Positions 50,167-61,219 of a DNA stretch of 64,000 nucleotides are shown here, in pieces. This DNA comes from Musa acuminata AAA Group. Its lineage: Eukaryota > Streptophyta > Magnoliopsida > Zingiberales > Musaceae. How positions within the stretch are numbered: position 1 is the first letter of the stretch; every line of letters starts with the position of its first letter. The stretch is from contig NC_088354.1 of the NCBI RefSeq assembly GCF_036884655.1, forward strand, positions 16,587,501 through 16,651,500, written 5' to 3'. Position numbers and translations under genes: made by a program. The notes below the pieces were generated by a model. The model was not told where the DNA came from, searched no databases, and was given only the letters and a program-made list of their open reading frames with translations.

Positions 50167-52330
50167 GAGCGTACAATTAAGCTCTCTGATTTGGGTTCAA
50201 ATCTCTAATAAGGGTTGATCTAACTTTCAAAATAAAACTATGGAGATTATATTTTAATAAAAAATTTATTGGTTCCGAAAACATAAAGGGTAAATCAAAC
50301 AACCAATCACAAAGAATAAGAGAGCAACTTAAGTGAATTCCTTGGGAGAGATAGAGGTTCATCGAAATGAAGATAAAAAATAAATTATAATAAAATTTCA
50401 ATAGATAAAGACCACAGAGAGGATGAAAAATATGTAACACAAATAATCATAAAGAGAAGAATCATTGTAACAAAAGAAAAGCTTAACGTTACAAATGCAA
50501 GAAGTTTGGTGATAGGGTAAAATACTATTATCACTTTTTAGAGAAAAGGGGCATCTGAACTTGTTTTATGCATGCTAAATTGTTCAAGAATAAAAGAATG
50601 GACTATGGCACATGGTTAGTGTTAGTAGGAACCATACGATTAGTTTGATGTAAACTCATTATTATCGATTTAAAAGTTTTCAACACCCACAATCTCCATG
50701 CCTCCAATCGGAGCTCACATAGTTGAGATAACTACCATAAGAAACTACAAACAAGAAAAAATAGAGGATTTCGAGTGAAGACCAAACCTTTAAGGTGCTC
50801 GGGAAAGGATTGATCATGGTCAAGAAGCATGCACGCTAGAGACTAAATGGGTTTCAATCTCTATTTCCCTCTCCATCGAGGTATTTATAAGGGTCAATTT
50901 AATTGAACATTGGGTAAATTAGCTAGCTTAGTGAGACTCTGGTTCCCATTGGTGACTATGTATTTACAAAATACTGTCTCAGTTCATCATATTTAATTAG
51001 ATCTTGGATGTGATTAGATTCCAAAGGAGGAACCAAATATGGACAATAGTAAAAGGATTTCATTCTTAAACAAAAATCTAATATTGGATTAACTTCGAAG
51101 CCTCCTATGAGATTGTCTAGTTTCCATTAATGAAATCTTCCTTATTTGAATGACATCTTCAATGCCTTAATTTTCTATCAAAGATTTACAAAATCAATTG
51201 GCCAAAAATCTATTATTTTTGGCTAATTGAGAGTTGACATATGAAATTAAATTAGCACCTATTGGACATCTCATGTCAATGGATCGGAGTTGATGAAGAA
51301 ATTTACATTAGTAGATCATCTAAAGGAAATATTCCCTTATTAACTAACCAATGGTTATAAGAACAACAATATATAAAACAATTTTCTAAGATATGTTTTC
51401 ATTCCAAACTTATTAAACAGATACTTACAGGTTTTAAATACCTATAGATTCAGACTACCATGATCGATGGAGGAGTTTTGTTAGATAAACTTGACAGTCT
51501 TTTGCATGAAGTGGGATATGATATACATGCGTCTACGATTCTTGACCAAAGTAGGGCAAAGGACATGAGATACAAACGCTATTTCCCTTCCGAAAAAAAT
51601 TTGCCTCGTCTAAGATATGAATACACAATGTTAGTTTCACTAAATTAAATCGGTGATCAAATTTGATGTGATCGTATTATCACCAAAAAGAAGGCTCTCG
51701 AGACATTATCACAAGAAAGCCGAACACACAAAGTCCAAATCCCTTTTCCTAGTTTCATTATAAAAGTCCAAACCCCTCTTCAAAGGCTTTCGCCTTTGAA
51801 GGAGCATATGGATCAATCCCAAATGGACACTATTAATGATGAATCCCAAGCAACTATGGGTTCTCTTTCCCCAACTGAGTCCAGATGGGTTACTACCTAA
51901 CCTGCTCATCTCAGAAGCTTCATGTAAGATCTTCAAATTCACACATCCTCAAGTACTTCAGACGGTGTTGATGATTCAAAGCTTGCTCGCTCAGTGTATC
52001 ATTAGAATTAAAATGCACTAAAACGAAGCTGGAATCGGAACGACAAGTGCAATAACATTTCTTGACTACTCTAATTTTAGTTCCAATTACGATGTCCTTT
52101 AAATATTCTGCTTTGATTTGGACGTGTTTAATGATCTTCCCATCGTAAAACAATGCTCTCAATGCTGTCATCCAGCGATTGACGCACTTGCTCTGACCAC
52201 TCACCACAGCAAAAGGTGCGTTAGTGCACTATCAAAGAAGCGGAAATTAAAAGCGTATATTTCAGCCATATCTACCAACAATAACTCCAAAATTGAGTGT
52301 CTGGTAATGAAAGCAGGTGAAGGTAGAGGT
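50167..52330. other. Unit 4 spacer downstream of the TPD1-like gene
   Basis: A near-identical copy of 25701-27864. The hairpin is at 51778-51801. No gene is supported. Confidence 0.6.
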
Positions 52331-53086
52331 TTAGGCTGAGGGGACGCAGGTGGCGCTGGAAACAGCCATGGGGTAAGAGAAGGAGTTGGCGTACTGGAAA
52401 GAGATGGTTTCGCCCGGGCGGAGGGGGCGGCCGTCGTTGAGGAGGCAGTCGTTGATGCTGAGGCGGCGGAAGATGCTGGGGTTGATTTGGCGAGCGCTGC
52501 TAAACTTGCCGCAGCTTAGGTGGATTTGGCCCATGGCACACCCGTCTTTCAACGGGCAAAGATTCTGCACATTCACCGTGTACGTTGGGATCCCACTGGG
52601 CAGCGGCGGCGTCGCGTCTTGGTGCAACACGATGTCATCCATGCTGCACTGGTTTCCTATCCGATTTGTCGATTTGGAGGAAGAGGAGGAGGACGAAGAC
52701 GTCACCGTTGCACGCAAACCACTAACACACATCAAGGTTGTACCTGATACAAGAAAATATGTATCATAATCTAAATAAGTATATAGGGATTTGAGTACGT
52801 GTGATTCTAATGTTTCAAGTAAGTTGCACATATTTTCATCAAACCAAATATGACAAATATTTGGTTGAAAAAAAAAAAATATCTAGCATATTAGATAAAG
52901 CTTAAGTTTGAATAAGATTGTATGGTCGATTATTAGTATAACTCTTTAGAATATATTATTATGGAATCAGAGATGAGAGAAGCAAAAAGTAAGTACAAAG
53001 AGAAATAGTTTGGTTTCACGCGTACCGAAGGTAAGCAGAAGGATTAGCGCTATAACAGTTCTCATCCTCAGCTGCTCCGGCGACAT
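52331..53086 (-). CDS. TPD1/MAC1-like secreted cysteine-rich protein, copy 4
   Basis: Exon 1 is 53086-53026, intron 53025-52744, exon 2 52743-52331. The protein is identical to the other three copies. It is in the second long unit, with the second 4.5 kb element upstream beyond the gypsy LTR. If the array continues in register, a fifth copy should lie near 66.8 kb, outside the window. Confidence 0.9.
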
Positions 53087-53719
53087 GCACCCTAACCCTT
53101 AGCTTCTTCTTCTTCTTCTTCTTCCTCTTGATCCTTCGTTCGTATAAATGTGTAGTATGTGAAGGAAGTATTTAAATGTGAGTAATAACATAGAAAAACA
53201 AGCATAATGGGCAATATCTACTTGATTTGAACTGCACGTAATGTTTCAACGGAGGAAATAGAAAATCATCACACCCTTTCCTTAGAGATGTAATTATAAT
53301 AGGTAAATAAATAAATTATCAATTTAAAAAAGGAAAATATCTTAATTAAATTTTTGGGTGAGTAATTCGATCAACATTTCTATAATTTAGTCCAACCGAT
53401 CGCAAATAAAATAAAGCAAGAGTGAAGAGGAAAAACTTGTCCATCACATCTCTGATTGGGTAAATTATCGCCTCTGATGCCTCTTGACTTAATCTACCAT
53501 AGAGGCCACAAATAACAATAATTACCCCCTTCCAACTATAGTTGAACTAGGAATGGATAGCTGGCCTCCTTTTTTTGTTCGATTCTTTGGCCTTAAGAAT
53601 GAGTGATTGCCGTGCCCAATTGGAGAGCAAACAGCTAATTGAACGCAGTCTACGGTCGATCTGTGACCCTAGATACTGAAGGTGTTCTTACCTTTTGCAA
53701 AAAAAACTCATCCATGAGT
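53087..53719 (-). promoter_or_regulatory. Upstream region of TPD1-like copy 4
   Basis: Matches copy 2's upstream region: (GAA)7 and the TATA-like 'tttaaatac'. One A fewer is present in the A-run near 53700. Confidence 0.4.
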
Positions 53720-54409
53720 TGTCATGAAATATTCACAAGGCTACTTCTTATTGCCGGTGAGTCGATCACAAGTTTGGAGAAAGGCAAAAGAGAGAATGGA
53801 AGGGGGAGATAAGGGATGCTAAAGAAGTGCGCAGCCACCTAATTCTCCACAATGCCTTCCTCGTCACCATGGACCTTGCCTCCCGCGTCTTTCCTGAGAG
53901 TGCTCTCATTGTCATTAGTGAAAAAGAGTATACCATCAACTAATCGTCATCCAACATGCAACCACCATATAGTGTCCACGATCAAAGGAGAAGACAATGT
54001 CACCCTCTGTCCACATAGGCAATGGTCCAAAATAGGTAATTATGGTTTACGCACCCTCCCTTGTGGCCCACGTGGACAAAAGGCTATTAGAGGTGGTTAA
54101 AGACTACCTCCTTATAGAATATTTCATAAAAACATATTATCCCTTTACGATTAGGTATAAAAGCTCGTTTCCACTAAATTGAAAATGGGGCTTACCTTTT
54201 TTGGCTACTCATGTCTATACTCATACCATTTGGATTATGAACTTGGGCTTCAAAGGGACCGGATCAAGACCTCTTTAGATCTCGGTCTTCATGTAGGTGG
54301 CACTGCGGGATCTTGGTGTTTCCACCTTAAGGCACTTTGGGCAAACCTATGCATATGGGTCCAGACCATGCCGGGTTGATTGGAATATCAATTACATCTT
54401 CTCTCATCA
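53720..54409 (+). repeat. Gypsy 5' LTR, unit 5
   Basis: The partner of 29254-29943, sharing 'gcatatggg' and 'ctctcatca'. The start is uncertain. Confidence 0.55.
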
Positions 54410-54505
54410 TTTTGGCACTAGAATAAGGGACCGATATTACAAGAACTCTTGCCCATCAACTCTCTCAATGAACTTTTAAGAAAAGAGGCTTTGCCCTTGA
54501 CCTTT

Positions 54506-54952
54506 TGGCATGGATAAACTTCGAAACAGGATGTTTGATGTAATGCTTATATATGTCTGTGTCTTTTGATATGTTCTTACTTTGCACAACATATAGAGGG
54601 ACGGTCGAAGGCTTAATAGTCCCATTTTAGTTGGGTTTGGTGGCAGCTTTAGGCTTGTAAATAAAGGTTGTGTCATGTGGACATTTGTGAGAGATTTTCG
54701 ATCTATAGTGGACCATTTTGACCCTTTGTTGTGTAATTGTTCAGAGCTTGTAAAGTTTGTTTGTAATTTGCATTGTCTATGAAGTGTTTCCTGAAATGTT
54801 TACATGTGGATCCTGAGTGAGACATTTTCTCTAACCCGTTTTCTCTTTTGTGGGTCCTAAGGGACCATGGGAGGCTTCGGGGAGGCTGACCTTTGCGGAC
54901 GGACACGCAAGGGTGCCGCATGACTTTGGCAAAACCAACTAAGTCCGTGACA
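54506..54952 (+). repeat. 5' LTR of LARD-like element, copy 2
   Basis: Matches 30040-30486 with one noticed change ('acacgcaag' for 'acacgtaag'). Confidence 0.85.
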
Positions 54953-57900
54953 AATGGTATCAGAGCGGGACAAGCACTCGTAGAAACACTTAGTATGCAA
55001 ATGTGGGGGACCTAGCGGGGCTGCATTGAGGACAGTCAGCACACGCACGACCATTTAGGGGAAAAAGGGGCATGGAGATGTAGGGAAAAGGAGTTGCTCG
55101 GAGGAGCGGGCATCTGAGATTCACATTCAGAGCAATGGCCAACCCTTCGCGTAAGAGGCATCACGAGAACAGGCAGGCTTTGAAGAATGCGAAGCACACA
55201 AAGGTTGGGATGGCTGAGTTTGAGCTACGGCTCAACGTTGACAACTATACTTGATGGTGCTTAAGGCAAGCGAGGCGCTAGGTAAAGGATGAGACCATGC
55301 AAGATGGAATGAGTTGCTCGGCGACCAAAAGAGTTGTGCAAAGCTCAGAGAGGTGAGAGGTATTGCTAACTCGAAGAATTTGGTACACATACATAGGCTT
55401 GTATGTAGACGATGGAATGTTCGCGGCCATCCCATGATGACCGAAACTCGGTGCTATGGAGCATTGAAACTTTCTCTTCGGCATGTGAAGGATACGTTGG
55501 TAGGAGGCTGAAGTGTGCAGTGAGTTTAGCATGTTGCTAGGCCTTGAGCGGTGCAGTGGGGGCTGTATTGACGTGGAGTCGCAATCTAACAAGTGTGTTT
55601 ACAGGAGATAGAACAATGCATAATTTGTTCAGTAAATCGGAGTAGTCCAAGGGGATGGTGTTCTCTGAAATGAAGAGAGATGTTGCTCCAATAGGATAGA
55701 TATCCAGGAGGGATAAGTCCCGGATCTCCAGAGGGAGAATCATGTGTAACAGACAGCACATGTTGAGGAGAAGTACCTCAACAAACAACTCCACGAAGCT
55801 CAATGGACCGAGCAAGCGGCGAGGAGTCGTCGCAAGATCTCGCTTGAGAGAATGCAATGGTGGATGCATTGCGAGATCAAGTGGGGGAACGACCCAAAGC
55901 AACACAAATGAAGGCACACTTAGAGTCGATATGGAGATTGGACTCAAGGGAGGGTTGACCCGTGGAATGGTGGGTGTGAAGGTCACCATCAATTCAATGC
56001 AAAAACGAGGAGCAGAGCAACTTGGGTGTAACTTGGCGAAGTACCCAAGCCGCATCAAGGAAGCTAGCATAGAAGATGGAACATGGAGTAGAGGCATAGT
56101 GCTTTCTTTGGACAGAGGTCAAGGACATGAACTCTTACAGAGGCAAGAGCAGGATCATGTTTTTCCATGGGTCCTTCATTCTGACGGAGCAGACTCATCT
56201 TGCATGGTGCCAAATAAGAAAGTAGCTTCTGGGCTTATGCACCTTATCTCGGAGAAGCATTTGATGGAGGAACTAAGGCGACTCAACTTGCGGAGGCGAA
56301 GTTGGGTTCAGAAGGCCTTGGCACAGGGCAAGAGGACGCGGAGGCGGGTACTCTTGAAGAATATGCCACAGTGTTGCCATTCAAGTTGCCATGAAGGAAG
56401 TGGTGCATAACGAAGATTGTGCTGGTAGGGGCAGAGGCCCAGGATCCAAACAATGGTGCACTAATTGCAGTGAAGTCGGGGGACTTTGGGAGCTACTAGG
56501 CGATGGACTCTAGATGGTGCTTCATCTAGGTGTGACCTAAGAGTGAGCGGATGAAGGTCGATTGCCAAAAAAGCGAACAAAATCGAAGGTGGAAGAGACC
56601 TAACAATATATTGGCAGAGGCCACATATGGAGGGATCACAATTCGAGTTCATCCCACAAGGATCAAAATGCAATGGAGATGTCACTAGGAGGCGACATGG
56701 TGCAGAGGATCGTGGTGGAACAATTCCTGGCAATGCGATACACATGAATGTGTCCCGTAAGGGAGTAGATCATACGGAGGTATGATCGGGAGCTATTGGA
56801 AGCTCCACTTCGGTGAACAACACAACGGTAAGAAGGGTTACGGATTCGAGTGAAGGCTATAGTACTGCAGAAGAAGATCTTCCGTGCGTGCATTGAATTT
56901 TGCATCGGATGAAAGCCTTAGTCATTAGCATATGGGGGCTATGTTCCACCAAGGAAAAAGTTCGAATGCAAGTAACAGTGAGTCCTAGGGGAGGTATGAT
57001 CAAAGCAGCTGGAGAGTTGGACTGCTCTAGAGCCCATATTTGCTTAAGGGAGCCTGGCAAGTCAGAGGATAAGGTTGAGTAAGCGAACGTTGCTACCACG
57101 GAAGCTAAGGAGAACAGAATTGGTGCAAATCCTACAACGTGATGGCAGAGGCCATGCATGGGAGTTGCAATCTGTCTTTCCATCGACCAAAGGGAGCTGC
57201 TTGGAGAACACAGAGGCATTAAAGCAGGGGGTCGAAAGGGGCGAGGAAGCGACAACGAGTCCAAAGGGACTTGGCTACCCAAAATCAAGCATCAGTTAGA
57301 ATGGAGATGGACTCAGAGGAGTGCCACAGAGACATATCTACTAATCGTGAAGAAAAGGGATACAGATGCGAGGCGATGGATAGTAGGGCTATGGACATGG
57401 CATCGCCATGGTACCGTAGAGGTGGGACTTCCGTGAAAGTCATTGATCCCTTGCTCTCATGGAGGGAGAGCGCTTGGTCGTGAAAGGGGCCGAGGAGGTG
57501 GAGTATGCAGAGGCAAACTCCAAGTACCAAGACAAGGCTGAAGGGCAGAGGCCAAGGAACTTCGTAAGATCGGTGTCAACGAGTTTCTCATCAAGATAGC
57601 TGAAAGTAAAGGACTTCGAGTCAGGCAAGAGTGCATGACCAAGGAACGAAGTAGGCAGTACATGGTGTTGTACCTTTGCTACTCAATGGAGTAGGCAGCA
57701 GGGTTAATAGAGAAGATGGTACAATCCCAGAGGCGACCAAATTTATTAGAGAATTACTCCAAGTTGGGGTGAAAACTTCCTACATTCCAGAAGTTCGATG
57801 GCATTGAGAAGGTGAATCACAGTAACTAACTCAACGCAAGGAGTGCAAACACTTCAAGTGCTTCAGAAGTGTGAGCAAAGAGCAAGCGAAGGCCACTAAT

Positions 57901-58602
57901 CGGCTCGATGCATGGAGTACAACCTCGAGGAGGTGGGCGAAGTCAAGTAACCTTTGCCTTCTCAACCCTTAAGAGAATGGGCGAAACCGAGTACCCTAAT
58001 TCTCTTATCTATCCAGCAAAGGAGCTTTACACAGGTTCAAAGACCCTTCGAAGATATTAAAAGATAATAGTTGCCAAATCCTCACCATTGGTGATCAGTG
58101 CTATTGAGAGTAGAGTATCCACCTCATTTCCCAATAGAATACCAATCGAAAGCGGAAGTGATGCGAATCTACTTGGAAGTGACAAATAAGTGAAAGAAGA
58201 GTCGATGAGCAAATTTTATGGAGGATGGACCAAAAACTTTGAAAGTTTGCAAGGCGATGCTTGTTAAAGCTCCAACAAGTATCCACCTAGTTCAAGCAAC
58301 ATGAGGCATTTCAGAGACTAACATATAGTTATGATGGTCTTTTTCTTTCAAATGGAGGATCTACAAGAATCAACAAGGATCAACACAACTCAGCCAACCT
58401 CACACCAGAGTCAAAATCATTGGTGAGTTGAAGCAACATGGTGGATCAAAGGTTCGACTACTCAAAAACAGCAGTGGAGAGCAGTTGGGAGCCAAGAGGC
58501 GCATTGCAACCAGAGCAGAAGATTGAAGACTCAGCAAAAGCGAGGAGTTGCAGTGTTCACAAAGGCTTCGACGAGGACGTCGAAGGAATACGTGGGGGAG
58601 AA

Positions 58603-59049
58603 TGTCACGGACAAACTTCGAAACAGGATGTTTGATGTAATGCTTATGTATGTCCATGTCTTTTGATATGTTCATGCTTTGCACAACATGTAGAGGGATG
58701 GCCGAAGGCTTAATAGTCCCATTTTAGTTGGGTTTGATGGCAGCTTTAGGCTTGTAAATAAAGGTTGTGTCATGTGGACACTTGTGAGAGATTTTCGATC
58801 TATAGTGGACCATTTTGACCCTTTGTTGTGCAACTGTTCAGAGCTTATAAAGTCTGTTTGGTTTTTGCATTGTCTATGAAGTGTTTCCTAGAATGTTTGC
58901 TTGTGGATCCCGAGTGAGGTATTTTCTCTAACCCGTTTTCTCTTTTGTGGGTCCTAAGGGACCTTGGGAGGCTTCGGGGAGGTTGACCTTTGCGGATGGA
59001 TACGCAAGGGTGCCGCACGACTTAGGCAAAACCAACTAAGTTCGTGACA
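58603..59049 (+). repeat. 3' LTR of LARD-like element, copy 2
   Basis: Matches 34155-34601 and is followed by 'ctatggcgc'. Confidence 0.85.
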
Positions 59050-59517
59050 CTATGGCGCTTTCATTCAAGAGGGGCAACAGCTACTCTTTTTGTACATGGA
59101 CATATCCACCTCGAAGCAAATGTTGATGCGGTACTGGCGTCTATTCATTGGCCTAGGCCTTTCAGCCTTGGAGATGACCTCGAGCCACCTTCTTATCCCT
59201 ATCAAGGTGTTCTTGAAAACCTCATCTAGCATATGTAGATGCTAACGAGCATGATACATGGCTCCACTTTTGTCTTAGTTATCCCAATAAATGATACTAC
59301 TAGCTCAACCACAGTCACTGGCTCAATCGCTACCGGCGTCGACACCCATCGAGTTTCCTACACCTAATGTGGTGTCGATATCCTAGGAGCACCTGAGAAC
59401 CATCAAACCACCAGTTGAAGGGGCACTTTACTCCCCAACTATGAAATTTTATGAAGCACACCACTACTCTACCATGCCTAAATTTGAGACCTAGTCAATG
59501 GATTTATTAGAGGATTC
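59050..59517 (+). pseudogene. Gypsy leader and gag N-terminus, unit 5
   Basis: A near-identical partner of 34602-35069, ending in GATTC (59513-59517). Confidence 0.65.
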
Positions 59518-61219
59518 TGTTGAATATCGGATTTTAATAATTAAACCAATTAATAAGTGTTTATGATTTGATCTTCGTTTTGAGTGATGCAAGATGTTTC
59601 GATCGGGAGAGACAATTAAAGTAGGAAGAATCATATTGGGTCGGAGGAAAACGTGTTAGAAGATTGGACGTCGGGGCGGAGGATCAGTTGACATTCGAGA
59701 CATAGATTCGGGCATCGAGCCAAGAAGAGCAGATATTGTGCCAAGGATATCGGAGTTACGGAGGTTAATTTTCCGATTAAGCAATGGGCCGCAAGAGAGG
59801 ACGATGCGCCCAAGAATCGGACGAAGCGTCCATGGACCAATGACATGTCGGACAACATGATTCATGCTTAGTAATAATTATCTAGATCGAAGTGTGTTTT
59901 TATGTGTGTAGGATTAACTACGATAGCAAGACATGAAGCAAAATGAAGTCCCGGAGTCAAGAACATGATTTCGTTGGGAGTTCGAGAGTTCATCGGAAGT
60001 CCGGACGTTCATCGAAAGTTCTGCCGGAACTAACCGAGAAGTCCAGGAGCTTGCCAAAGATGCTCGTCGGAACTCGCCAAGATGATCATCGTGAAGTTTA
60101 GGAGCTTGCCAAGAGTCCACCGGAATATTGCCAAGAGATCGTTAGAAGTTCATCGAAAGATCGCCGGAAGAAACCTGACTTATTTTTCTTAGAATATGTC
60201 TTAAGAATCATAGTTAGCATATAATTGGAGTTGGGATTGGGAGTAATCCCATCAATTCTGTTAGGGGCCAAGTAGACCCAAAGTTGTGCTGGTTTGGGCC
60301 GGATTCAAGGCCCAACCAGGGTGCTGAAAGCTTGGCCGGCGGTGGCACCGCATGGGGAACAACGCCCTAGGAATTCTGGGCGATGGTACTATCGACAGTG
60401 AATGCTGCCAGTGGTGGTACTGCCCAAGAACGGTGGTGGTACCGCCTGTACCTAGGATTCTTCAATCAGAGAGAGATAATTAAAGCAAGAAGAATCATGT
60501 TGGGCTGTAGGAAAACGTGTCAGAAGATTAGACATCGGGCCGGAGGATCGGTCGACGTATCGACAGAAGGCTTTAAGCCATAGATTCGGGCATCTGGCCA
60601 AGAAGAGCAGATATTGTGCTAAGGATATCAAAATTACAGAGGTCAATTGGCCGATTGGGCAATAGGCCACATGATAGAACGATGCACCAAAGAATCGGAC
60701 GATGCATCGATGGACCAATGACATGCCGGACAACATGATTCATGCTTAGTAATAAGTTCAACTGAGAGCAAAAAAAAAAGAAAACTCTGTTGTAATTGTA
60801 TGTGAAACTCCTCTCAAAGTTCTAAGTATTAGAATAGTTTGAGAGAGGAGTAAGTGGGGGTGTAAGGGTTATCTCCTAAACCCAGTAAAAGGAGAATTGA
60901 GTTGTAAAAGGTGGTTGGTCTTCGCCTATTGAAGGAAGACCGATAGTAGATGCCGGTGGCCTCGATGGAAGAGGAATCGGCGGAGTGGATGTAGGTCACG
61001 ACGACCGAACCACTATAAAAATATGGTTTGCCTTCATTTTTGCAATTTACTTTAAACTGCAAACGACCTTCTCATTACTTGCTACGCTCTTCTTATTGCT
61101 TTCATAGTTAACATTTTTTAAATCAGTTTTATCGTAAAAAAAGAAATTTCTATAACCAACGTAATTTTTACCGCTGCACTAATTCACCCCCCCCTCTTAG
61201 TACCGACTCGTTCCTAATA
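59518..61219 (+). mobile_element. Nested solo Sirevirus-like LTR, unit 5
   Basis: A 1702 bp partner of the unit 3 LTR, with intact 5' TG and flanking GATTC (61220-61224 on the right). Confidence 0.85.

Larger units (their letters stand above)
54506..59049 (+). mobile_element. Non-autonomous LTR retrotransposon (LARD-like), copy 2
   Basis: A 4544 bp element at the same site as copy 1 and about 99.8% identical by eye (roughly ten substitutions). It carries an 18 bp deletion near 56995 between short 'gagg' repeats. Its own LTRs (54506-54952 and 58603-59049) differ at the same roughly 35 positions as in copy 1. It was therefore copied with the surrounding module, not inserted independently. The primer site is at 54955-54966. 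Confidence 0.85.
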
